DNA from: Myxococcota bacterium
GTDB lineage: Bacteria > Myxococcota > JAJVIH01
Assembly: GCA_022072125.1 (NCBI GenBank)
Contig: JAJVIH010000016.1
Span: forward strand, 229,205-293,204
Length of the DNA stretch: 64,000 nt
Reading direction: 5' to 3'
Below are positions 44,709-55,688 of this stretch, in pieces. Made by a program: the position numbers and the translations under genes. Every line of letters starts with the position of its first letter. Within the stretch, counting starts at the first letter, position 1. A model generated the notes under the pieces. The model was not told where the DNA came from. It did no database searches and saw only the letters and a list, made by a program, of their open reading frames with translations.

Positions 44709-44712
<4 letters not shown>
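43867..44712 (+). CDS. mlaF: MlaF-family ABC ATPase
   Basis: 281 residues. Walker A GGSGTGKSVALK, Q-loop MLFQSGALFDSITVGENVAYPLRE (the FQ.GALFDS.TV.ENV block is Mla-typical), signature LSGGMRKRVALARAIA, Walker B IILYDEPTTGLDP, H-loop VVVTHDM. It powers the MlaE permease. A 50-residue tail with REAAGGHIHVTQ follows the usual end. Coupled to both neighbours by overlaps. Confidence 0.92.
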
Positions 44713-47929
<3,217 letters not shown>

Positions 47930-47932
47930 ACA

Positions 47933-48718
47933 ATGGCGCTGACCTATTCCAGCTACCTGCGAATTGACGAACTGCTCGCGTTGCAGGAGCCGCGCTCCAG
48001 CCCGCCCGAGCACGATGAAATGCTGTTCATCATCATTCACCAGGCCTACGAACTCTGGTTCAAACAGTTGTTGCTGGAACTGGATAAAATCAGCGGAGAT
48101 TTTTCCGCCAACCGGCTGCACGCATCAATCTCCACCTGGAAACGCTGCCGCTTCATCATGAAGCTGCTGGTCGAGCAGCTTGATGTGCTGGAGACCATGA
48201 CTCCGCTGTCGTTCGCGGCGTTCCGCGATCGGCTCGAAACCGCGTCGGGGTTTCAATCATCCCAGTTCCGGGAGCTGGAATTTCTTCTGGGCTTCAAGCG
48301 GCCCGAAATGATGAAATTCCATTCAGAAGGCTCCCTGGCGCGCGTCAGGCTGGAGGAGCGGTTCCGTGGGCGTACGCTGATGGACCATTTTTACGATCTG
48401 CTTGAACACCAGGGCGCCGCCGTTCCGGCGGAGCTGAAGGCGCGTGACGTGACCCGGCCGGTTGAGCCCAACGAGGCGCTGCAACTGGAAATCCTGCGGT
48501 TGTACAAGGAAAAATTCGATATGCTGGTGCTCTTCGAGATCATGACGGATTTCGACGAGGGCCTGCAGGAATGGCGCTACCGGCACGTCAAGCTGGTGGA
48601 ACGAACCATCGGCAACAAGAAAAAAGGAACTGGCGGGTCGCTGGGCGTGGATTTTCTCAAGCGTTCGCTGTTCATCCCCACCTTTCCCGACCTGTGGGCC
48701 ATCCGCCACATGATGTGA
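47933..48718 (+). CDS. kynA: Tryptophan 2,3-dioxygenase
   Basis: 261 residues. HDEMLFIIIHQAYELWFKQLL carries the distal His (H36), and WRYRHVKLVERTIGNKKKGTGGS the proximal heme-ligating His (H218) and substrate loop. The reaction opens the tryptophan indole ring with O2 to N-formylkynurenine, the first step of the kynurenine route to degradation or NAD. The start is 3 nt after the ligA stop. No other kyn gene is in the window. The SQFRELEFLLG block is family-typical. Confidence 0.93.
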   Translation: MALTYSSYLRIDELLALQEPRSSPPEHDEMLFIIIHQAYELWFKQLLLELDKISGDFSANRLHASISTWKRCRFIMKLLVEQLDVLETMTPLSFAAFRDRLETASGFQSSQFRELEFLLGFKRPEMMKFHSEGSLARVRLEERFRGRTLMDHFYDLLEHQGAAVPAELKARDVTRPVEPNEALQLEILRLYKEKFDMLVLFEIMTDFDEGLQEWRYRHVKLVERTIGNKKKGTGGSLGVDFLKRSLFIPTFPDLWAIRHMM

Positions 48719-48734
48719 AAAAGAAAGGCGCCCC

Positions 48735-50066
48735 ATGCCCCAGCGGCCCAAGGTATTCCGCGATCCAATTCATAACCTCATCGCGCTGCACAAGCACGGC
48801 GAGGCCGTGATCCTGGATTTGATCGCGGCCCCGGAATTCCAGCGGCTGCGGCATATCCGGCAACTGGGGCTTTCCTGGGTGAGTTACCCGGGGGCGGAGC
48901 ATTCGCGCTTCACCCATGCCTTGGGCGTATTTCATCTGGCGCGGCGCGCGCTCAATCACCTCAGGGGACAAATCGCCATTGATCCAGAGGATTACCTGGC
49001 CACGCTGTGCGCCGCCCTGCTGCACGATATAGGACACGGACCGTTTTCCCATCTCTTCGAGGCGTTGTATCCGGAGATTGATCATGAGGCCGAAACCCTG
49101 CGCCTGATTGAACCGGATTCCCGTCTTGGACAGGTCCTGCTCAGGCATGGCGGACGCGATCTGCAAAGCCGCGTGGCGGCCATCCTGTCGAAAAAACACC
49201 GCCCGGTATTTCTGTGCCAGCTTGTATCCAGCCAACTTGACGTGGACCGCTTCGATTATTTGCTGCGCGACAGCCATATGACCGGCGCGGGTTATGGACG
49301 CTACGATCTGGAATGGCTGCTGCACTGCCTGGTGGCGGCGCCGCTGGAAACCCCTTCTGGAACTGAACTGGTGCTGGCGGTGGATGGCCTGCGCGGCCTG
49401 AACGCGCTGGAGCAGCACCTGCTCGGGCGCCACTTCATGTACCGCCACGTGTATTTCCACAAGACCACGCGCTCCGCTGAAATGATCGTGAAATTCATTC
49501 TGCGGCGGTTTTCCGATCTGGCGAAGGCCGGCTCGCCGCCGCCGGGCGCTCCGCCCGCGCTGGAAATGCTGGCGCGCGGCGAACCATTGCCGCCTGGCGC
49601 GCTGATGCGGCTCAATGACAATGTGATGATCGCGTTGTTCCAGCAGTGGGCGGAAAACCCCGGGGCCGACGGCGTGCTTCAGGATTTGTGCCGCCGCCTG
49701 CTGGAGCGCCGCCTGTTCAAGACCATTGAGACCGATCCCGCCGACAGCCTGCGCGTCAACTCCGAGCGGGATAGCCTGCAGGCGTTGGTGTGGAGCGGCG
49801 GATTTGATCCCGATTATTACCTGATCCTCGACGAAGCCCGCGATGTCGCCTACAAGGATGTCACCTGGCAGGGCCGCGAGGGACCCTACGACACGGTGTT
49901 TATCACCGGCGAAGCGGGCGGGCTGCGTCCGCTGACCCGGTTCCCCGGCGCGCTGGCAGGGTTGATGGACAGCCCTTACCATATCGCACGCTGGTGCCTG
50001 CCAGGGGATCACGGCTTGATCGAACGGGCGCGCGAACGCCTGCGCGCCCCCGATCGCCTGGTTTGA
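48735..50066 (+). CDS. HD-domain phosphohydrolase (SAMHD1/COG1078 type)
   Basis: 443 residues. FRDPIHNLIAL, FQRLRHIRQLG and SRFTHALGVFHLAR (metal His), LLHDIGHGPFSHLFE (HD) and SSQLDVDRFDYLLRDS (distal Asp) are all present. Relatives hydrolyse dNTPs or other nucleotides. The 16-nt gap after kynA makes it the last member of the long chain. Preferred substrate not predictable. Confidence 0.88.
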   Translation: MPQRPKVFRDPIHNLIALHKHGEAVILDLIAAPEFQRLRHIRQLGLSWVSYPGAEHSRFTHALGVFHLARRALNHLRGQIAIDPEDYLATLCAALLHDIGHGPFSHLFEALYPEIDHEAETLRLIEPDSRLGQVLLRHGGRDLQSRVAAILSKKHRPVFLCQLVSSQLDVDRFDYLLRDSHMTGAGYGRYDLEWLLHCLVAAPLETPSGTELVLAVDGLRGLNALEQHLLGRHFMYRHVYFHKTTRSAEMIVKFILRRFSDLAKAGSPPPGAPPALEMLARGEPLPPGALMRLNDNVMIALFQQWAENPGADGVLQDLCRRLLERRLFKTIETDPADSLRVNSERDSLQALVWSGGFDPDYYLILDEARDVAYKDVTWQGREGPYDTVFITGEAGGLRPLTRFPGALAGLMDSPYHIARWCLPGDHGLIERARERLRAPDRLV

Positions 50067-50128
50067 TGTCCGGTGTGGCGGAGACTTGGAGTCCATGGTT
50101 TGCGCCAGTGCGAAAGCCGGCGCTTTGA

Positions 50129-51043
50129 ATGGGATTTTTCATGCCCCGGTTTGCTGGCGACCCTGATGATGCGGCGCCGTCGGCCGCCTCACGGCCGCGT
50201 TGGCGAATTCCCCGTGTCACGGCGCCGGGAATCGTGCATCCCGCCGTGGTCAGGATATCCAAATGGTTTCTGCTGCCCTTGATGCGCCTGATGCACCGGC
50301 CCAGCATACGGGGTTGGGAGAACCTTCCAGATGGGCCGTTTTTGCTGGTAGCCAATCATTCGGCTGGACTGGCGTTATCCGAACTGCATAGTTTCGCGGC
50401 GCTTTACCTGGAGAAATACGGCGCCTCGCGGCCGCTGGCGGGCTTCGCCCATCCCGTGGGATTCACGGTTTTTCCGATCAGCCTAGGCCACAAATTGCTG
50501 GGTTCCATTCCATCCACCTACGAGGCGGCGGAAGAGGCTCTGTGCGCCGGCGTGCCGTTGCTGGTGTTTCCCGGCGGAGACCATGAAACCCTGCGGCCTG
50601 TGTGGCAGGCGCGCCGGGTGGATTTTGGCGGACGGAAAGGTTTTCTGAAGATCGCGCGCAAGATGAGAGCGCCAATCGTGCCCATGGGGATTGCGGGCAG
50701 CCACATCACCGCCCCAATCCTCTGGCGATCAAAGGGTTTTCTGCCGCGGATTCTGGTCTTGCCCTGGCTGCTGGGAATGAAACGATGGGCTGTCACCGCG
50801 TTGGGGATCGTGGTCCCGGGGTTGATCCTGGCTGCTCCGGTGAACTGGTGGATAAAACCCCTCGCCATTTGGGCATGGCTGGCTTCCCCGTTCATTTTCC
50901 TGCCGGTAATCCCCGCGACCATCCGCATGGCGATTGGCGAGCCCATTCCTCCCGATCAACTTTTTGATGGCGGCGAAGGGGAGTTGGATCGCGCCCTCGA
51001 TCAGGTGCAGTCCGCCGTGCAATCCCTGGTGGATGGATTGTGA
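50129..51043 (+). CDS. Acyltransferase (DGAT2/PlsC-like)
   Basis: 304 residues from ATG 50129 (ATG 50141 is an alternative, no clear ribosome-binding site). FLLVANHSAGLALSELHSF stands where NHxxxxD is expected; the Asp is absent. LLVFPGGDHETLRP, GGRKGFLKIARKMRAPIVPMGIAGSH and two membrane helices (ALGIVVPGLILAAPV, AIWAWLASPFIFLPVIP) match DGAT2-like proteins with FPGG better than bacterial PlsC with FPEG. It likely transfers acyl groups to a glycerol lipid or a similar alcohol. Convergent with the SGNH gene. Confidence 0.78.
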   Translation: MGFFMPRFAGDPDDAAPSAASRPRWRIPRVTAPGIVHPAVVRISKWFLLPLMRLMHRPSIRGWENLPDGPFLLVANHSAGLALSELHSFAALYLEKYGASRPLAGFAHPVGFTVFPISLGHKLLGSIPSTYEAAEEALCAGVPLLVFPGGDHETLRPVWQARRVDFGGRKGFLKIARKMRAPIVPMGIAGSHITAPILWRSKGFLPRILVLPWLLGMKRWAVTALGIVVPGLILAAPVNWWIKPLAIWAWLASPFIFLPVIPATIRMAIGEPIPPDQLFDGGEGELDRALDQVQSAVQSLVDGL

Positions 51044-51090
51044 TCAATCAGTTTGTCCGCGCGGCGGAACGGCGCCTTGCGGAGGCCGAT

Positions 51091-52167
51091 TCAATGGCAG
51101 CCCGGCGGTAAAAATCCCCCGCCGCGCAGCCGGTCGTAGTAGAGGTCCGCGATGACCCGGTGCCCGGTTTCGTTCATGTGGGCGTAGTCTTTGGGATCCA
51201 TGCGCAACTTTTCCAGGTCCATGCTGTCCAGGGCGCCGGTGAAATCCACGATGGGAAACCCCAGTGTGGAAGACCAGGCATGCATTGGCGCGATGACGTG
51301 CTTGAGCAGGTTGGGCTCCAGTTCGCGGCTGTGCCGCAGCTCTGAATGCATGACCACCACGACATCCATCTTGCGTTCGCGCGCCCGCGCCGTCAGGCGG
51401 CCCAGGGCCTTGTAGGCGCGTTCCTGCATTTCGATCAGGCGATCATCGTTCACCACCGAGGCGTTGCGGATGACATTGCTGACGTAGAAGTAGCGGAACA
51501 GCGACGAGTGGAAAAACAGCGTGGTGAACAGGGGATTGGTCTCACGGACAAATCCTTCCGCGCCTTTCTGATCGTCTCCCCATACGTCAAGCACGGTGGC
51601 GATGGAGTTGTCGCGCACCACGATGCGCGGCGGGGGGTGGTGGATATCGTTCAAATAGAAGGCCACCCACACGGCGTCGGGCTGGAGCGCCAGGCCCCAG
51701 GTCTCGAACATGCGCACTTCCAGTTCGGTGTCGTAACCGGAAACCGCCAGATTGATGATCTCGATATGTTTGTCGCACAGGCCGGAGTTCAGCCGGTCCT
51801 CCAGAACGTTTTCGAAGGTTTTCTCCACCGGCATTGTCAGGGATTCCGCCGCCACGGAATCACCCAGCAGCACGATGCGCCAGGTGTTCCGCGGTTTCTC
51901 CTTTGCGTATTCCCTGTCGCGGAAACCCAGGGAATTGGTGACCTTGAGCTCCACTCCAGGGCTCAGGGGATGCTTCACGTTGGGTGCGAACGAATAAAGC
52001 AGGTAACCATCCGGATAAAACCGGCGCGTTTCGCCCAGCTCGTTCCTGTATTCAAAGAGATACTTGTCAACGGGCGAGGTCTTGCGCGCCACGAATTCCG
52101 CCACGCCCAGCGGCGACAGAACCCCGAATGCAATCAGTATCCCCCGGAAGACCCATTTCCGGCGCAT
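51091..52167 (-). CDS. Membrane-anchored SGNH/GDSL hydrolase-like protein
   Basis: 358 residues. An N-terminal helix (GILIAFGVLSPLGVAEFVA) anchors it. SGNH blocks are VLLGDSVAAES (Ser104), INLAVSGYDTE (Gly), FYLNDIHH (Asn) and DYAHMNETGHRVIADLYYD (Asp/His), so all catalytic residues seem present. Such enzymes are esterases or polysaccharide O-acetyl modifiers. ATG 52167 has CAGGGAG upstream. It lies 20 nt after the fabK-like stop on the same strand. Confidence 0.85.
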   Translation of the reverse strand: MRRKWVFRGILIAFGVLSPLGVAEFVARKTSPVDKYLFEYRNELGETRRFYPDGYLLYSFAPNVKHPLSPGVELKVTNSLGFRDREYAKEKPRNTWRIVLLGDSVAAESLTMPVEKTFENVLEDRLNSGLCDKHIEIINLAVSGYDTELEVRMFETWGLALQPDAVWVAFYLNDIHHPPPRIVVRDNSIATVLDVWGDDQKGAEGFVRETNPLFTTLFFHSSLFRYFYVSNVIRNASVVNDDRLIEMQERAYKALGRLTARARERKMDVVVVMHSELRHSRELEPNLLKHVIAPMHAWSSTLGFPIVDFTGALDSMDLEKLRMDPKDYAHMNETGHRVIADLYYDRLRGGGFLPPGCH

Positions 52168-52187
52168 ATGGCTCCCTGAATACCTTG

Positions 52188-53204
52188 TTATTCCGCCGCC
52201 TGGGCGTTTTCAGCCGCGTCCCTCGCGGCGGTGGGGCGGCTCATCCACGCTGACACGCGGGCGAGTTCGCGTTCGGCCTCGCCAATGATTTCGTCAATCA
52301 CTTCCTGGCAGGTCATGACCCGTTTGACGAAATGAGAGGACATGCCGGCGGGAAACACCCCCTCGTTCAGGTCGCCGTCAATACAGCCGAATTTGGCGCG
52401 CCGCAGGCCGCGCAACGCCTGGATTTCCTGCGGGCTGTATCCTTCCATCTCCATCTCGACCATGCGATTGACAATGGGGGATTTCAGCGCCCGGCCCGGA
52501 TGATAGCGTTTGCAGTACACCGCTGTCTTGGCGTAGCTGGGGTCCTGGCGCGTCATCAGTTCCATGTAGAGTGGATGGGAATTGCCTTCTTTCACGGCGA
52601 CGAAGCGCGTGCCCATCTGGATGCCATCGGCTCCCAGCACCATGGCGGCCAGCATCTGCCTCCCGGTGGAGATGCCGCCGGCGGCGATGATCGGTCCATC
52701 GTAAAACTCCCGCACCAGCGGAGTCAGCGCCATCGAGGTGATCTCGTCGGCCGAGATGTGGCCCGCCGCCTCCCATCCTTCCAGCACCAGGCCATCCACA
52801 CCCGCCTCCAGGCATTTCTGGGCCAGGCGCGGGCTCGGCGTCACATGCAGAAGGGTGCAACCCGCTTCCTGTTTGAGGCGTTTCGCATAGGTTTTGGGGT
52901 TGCCCGCCGCCGTGAAAACGATCGGACATTTGCGCTCGATGACGATCTGCACGGTTTCTTCCACCGTCGGGGAGATGAGCGAGATATTCACGCCGAAGGG
53001 CTTGTCCGTCAGGTCCTTCATCATGTCGAGGTTCTGACGGACCTCGGCGGGCGTCATGGTGGACGTGCCCAGCACGCCCAGGCCGCCGGCGTTGGAGACC
53101 GCGGCGGCCAGGGGGGCCAGGCTGACCCACGCCATGCCGCCCTGCACAATCGGGTAACGGATGCCGAACAGATCGCAAACGCGCGTATGAAAACGATGGT
53201 TCAT
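52188..53204 (-). CDS. FabK/nitronate monooxygenase-family flavoprotein
   Basis: 338 residues, FMN TIM barrel. YPIVQGGMAWVSLAPLAAAVSNAGGLGVLG, PFGVNISL, VLEGWEAAGHIS (active-site His), GPIIAAGGISTGRQMLAAMVLGADGIQMGTRFVA. Two activities share this fold: enoyl-ACP reductase II (FabK), the last step of fatty-acid elongation, and nitronate monooxygenase. The neighbouring fabH, 4 nt upstream on the same strand, favours FabK. The call stays at family level. Confidence 0.85.
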   Translation of the reverse strand: MNHRFHTRVCDLFGIRYPIVQGGMAWVSLAPLAAAVSNAGGLGVLGTSTMTPAEVRQNLDMMKDLTDKPFGVNISLISPTVEETVQIVIERKCPIVFTAAGNPKTYAKRLKQEAGCTLLHVTPSPRLAQKCLEAGVDGLVLEGWEAAGHISADEITSMALTPLVREFYDGPIIAAGGISTGRQMLAAMVLGADGIQMGTRFVAVKEGNSHPLYMELMTRQDPSYAKTAVYCKRYHPGRALKSPIVNRMVEMEMEGYSPQEIQALRGLRRAKFGCIDGDLNEGVFPAGMSSHFVKRVMTCQEVIDEIIGEAERELARVSAWMSRPTAARDAAENAQAAE

Positions 53205-53208
53205 TCCA

Positions 53209-54210
53209 TCACCACCGGATGACCTGGGCGCCCCACGTGAAACCCGCTCCCAGCGCGGCGACCAGGATGGTCATGCCCTCGCGGATAAACCCTTTTTCCA
53301 CCGCCTCGGCGAGGGTGATCGCCGCGGAGGCGCTGGAAGTATTGGCGTATTTCTCCACCGTGGTGAAGGTTTTGTCGAGGCTGAATCCCAGTTCCTTCAG
53401 GATTTCCTTGATGAGGTTGAGATTGGCCTGGTGGGTGATGACGAAATCAATTTCAGCCGGGGTCCTTCCCGCCGCCTTCAGCGCGCCCCGCACCGCGTCC
53501 GGAAAGCCGCGCATGGCGTAGTTCCACACGCCCTTGCCATCCATTTTCAGAAAATGATCGCCGCGGTCCACCGAGGCGTAAGTGGTTTCACATTCCGATC
53601 CGCCGGTGGCGATGCCCATGATTTGCGCGCCGCTGCCGTCGGAGCGCAGGTATCCGCCAAGAATCCGGTGATTTTCATCGCCTGGAACCAGCACCGCGGC
53701 GCCCGCACCATCGCCGAAGAGTACGCCCATCAGGCGATCACTGTTATCCACCTTGTAGCGGCTGGCGATATCGGCGCCAATCACCAGAAAGGCGTCGGTC
53801 CAGCCCTGGGCGACCATATGACGGCCCATCTCCACGCCGACGATGAAGCCCGCGCAGGCGCCCATCACGTCCACGGCGAAGGCATTTTTGGTTCCCAGCT
53901 TTTCTTGGATGATGCAGGCGGTGGCGGGCGCCCTCCGGTCGCCGTATCCAAGGGCGCAGATAAGGCCGCCAATCTGCTCCGGCTTGACGCCGGCCGTTTC
54001 CATGGCCTGGCGCGCCGCAATCACGGACAGATCGCTGGTCTGTTGATCCAGGCGCGCGTGGCGGCGCTCAACCATGCCGAGCTTGGCGCGGATCCACTCA
54101 TCGGTGGTGTCCATTTTGTAGCGGTCAATCAATTCCTGGTTGGTGACCACCTTTTCGGGGACGTAATAACCAGTTCCGCCTATTTTCACCGGACGCAACA
54201 CACTTCCCAT
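53209..54210 (-). CDS. fabH: 3-oxoacyl-ACP synthase III
   Basis: 333 residues. Catalytic Cys119 in VMGACAGFIVG, His in VITHQANLNLIKEI, Asn in KYANTSSASAAITLAEAV. It condenses acyl-CoA with malonyl-ACP to start fatty-acid synthesis. The typical acyl-pocket region is present and length is normal. ATG 54210 has GAGGTGA upstream and a predicted promoter at 54243-54271. It is followed by the FabK-like gene. Confidence 0.94.
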   Translation of the reverse strand: MGSVLRPVKIGGTGYYVPEKVVTNQELIDRYKMDTTDEWIRAKLGMVERRHARLDQQTSDLSVIAARQAMETAGVKPEQIGGLICALGYGDRRAPATACIIQEKLGTKNAFAVDVMGACAGFIVGVEMGRHMVAQGWTDAFLVIGADIASRYKVDNSDRLMGVLFGDGAGAAVLVPGDENHRILGGYLRSDGSGAQIMGIATGGSECETTYASVDRGDHFLKMDGKGVWNYAMRGFPDAVRGALKAAGRTPAEIDFVITHQANLNLIKEILKELGFSLDKTFTTVEKYANTSSASAAITLAEAVEKGFIREGMTILVAALGAGFTWGAQVIRW

Positions 54211-54242
54211 GGCTCACCTCGAATGAATGTCCGCCCCGCATG

Positions 54243-54271
54243 AAGCTACGGGGATGCTCCGTCAGGGTCAA
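54243..54271 (-). promoter_or_regulatory. Predicted promoter of the fabH operon
   Basis: Minus strand TTGACC (54271-54266), 17-nt spacer, TAGCTT (54248-54243). The leader to ATG 54210 is about 25 nt. The -10 is weak and no operator is evident. The rest of 54272-54487 holds nothing I can support. Confidence 0.4.
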
Positions 54272-54487
54272 GCAGCCGCGCGGATCGGCGCACGGAGCAA
54301 ACTCACAACCGGTTAAGAGAAGCGACCGCGTGGAACCGGCTTTATGTTGAGTTAATTGCGCGGATATTCGCTGTATTGCATTGCGCACGCGATGAAAGAG
54401 GGTCGCACAAGCGCGGAGCGGAGCCGTCAGCGGAGCATCAAGCCGGCGGGTCCTGGCGCGCCGGGTGAAACCGCCGGTCATGGCGGC

Positions 54488-55627
54488 TCATTTTTTCTTC
54501 AGCACTTCATCGTACAGGGAGAGGATATTCTCAAAGGCGGACTCCCAATTGTACTCCTTGAGCACCGCCTGACGGCCGTTTTCTCCCATCCTCCGTGCTT
54601 CATCCCGGTGGGTGAGCAGGTATTCCATGCAGCGGGCGATATCCGCCGCCGAGTTGTCGCAGACCAGTCCCGCATGGAAGCGGCGCACCAGTTTCGCGGT
54701 GTTGGTTCCCTCGCTGGTGATCAGGGGCAGACCTTTGGCCCAGGCCTCGAAAATGCGGTTGGCGGCGCCGAGTTGGTTGTTTTCCGTGGCGTTGATGAAC
54801 AACGCGAGTGAGGCGAATGCGGACGGAATTTTTTCGCCAAGGTAAATTTCCCGGGGGTAGGGTCCGCCGATTTCAACTGGGCCGGAGAGATTTAATTCGT
54901 CAACCAACGCCCGCGCCGCCTGTTCCTGCGCGGGAATGGTGAATTTTCCCCACATGCCCAGCCTGCAGGGATGATTCTTCCGCACCTGGGCGAACGCGCG
55001 CAGAACCGGGGTCAGTCCCCGGTCTTCATGCAGCCAGCCCGAATTGGAAAAGATCGGAACGAGGGCGTCATGCCCGGGAGCGATGTGATCGGCCACAATC
55101 GAACGTTCGGCGTAATTGCCGGCCACCACCACCTTGACGCCACGGCGGCGATAATGTTCCGCGATATCGTCGCTGACCGTCACCACTCCGCCGAACTGGA
55201 GGCGGCACGCCGCGGTCTCCACCGCGTTGAAGACCCGTGAAAACACCCGGCCGCCGCGTCCATACAGCGTTTCGTCGCCAAGGACATCCACGTAATATTC
55301 ATGGGCGTCCCAGATCACCGGTTTGCGGACGGCGGCGGAGAGCGCCTGCATGGCGGGCATCAGTTCGGGGTCATGAAAGTGGAACAAATCCGCTCCCGTG
55401 CGGGCGGCGATTTTGGCGGCCAGCCAGGGCCACAGAAGGCGGCGCTGAATTTTCGTCTCTGGTTGCGGAAGCTGGATGATCTCCACGCCATTTTTCGTTT
55501 CGTTCCGGTCATGGCGGGCCACCAGGCTGACACGGTAGCCCGCCTTCGCCAGCGAGCAGCATTCGCGCACGAAGATGCGGGTGTCGAAGACCGGATGAAC
55601 CGTGGTGATATGGCAGACATGGGGCAT
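54488..55627 (-). CDS. Glycosyltransferase family 4 protein
   Basis: 379 residues from ATG 55627 (MPHVCHITTVHPVFDTRIFV); the longer ORF start is within non-coding sequence. GT-B fold: FHFHDPELMPA and IWDAHEYYVD in the N-terminal domain, IFSNSGWLHEDRGLTPVLRAF, and the donor site FINATENNQLGAANRIFEAWAKGLPLITSE. It transfers a sugar from a nucleotide donor to an unknown acceptor. It lies 61 nt after cphA on the same strand, an unusual companion for a cyanophycin operon. Confidence 0.87.
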   Translation of the reverse strand: MPHVCHITTVHPVFDTRIFVRECCSLAKAGYRVSLVARHDRNETKNGVEIIQLPQPETKIQRRLLWPWLAAKIAARTGADLFHFHDPELMPAMQALSAAVRKPVIWDAHEYYVDVLGDETLYGRGGRVFSRVFNAVETAACRLQFGGVVTVSDDIAEHYRRRGVKVVVAGNYAERSIVADHIAPGHDALVPIFSNSGWLHEDRGLTPVLRAFAQVRKNHPCRLGMWGKFTIPAQEQAARALVDELNLSGPVEIGGPYPREIYLGEKIPSAFASLALFINATENNQLGAANRIFEAWAKGLPLITSEGTNTAKLVRRFHAGLVCDNSAADIARCMEYLLTHRDEARRMGENGRQAVLKEYNWESAFENILSLYDEVLKKK

Positions 55628-55688
55628 GGCTGAAATTCCAAGGGCGCGGCGGCGAACCAGGTCCGCCGCGACGGGTTGTGAATGGAAA

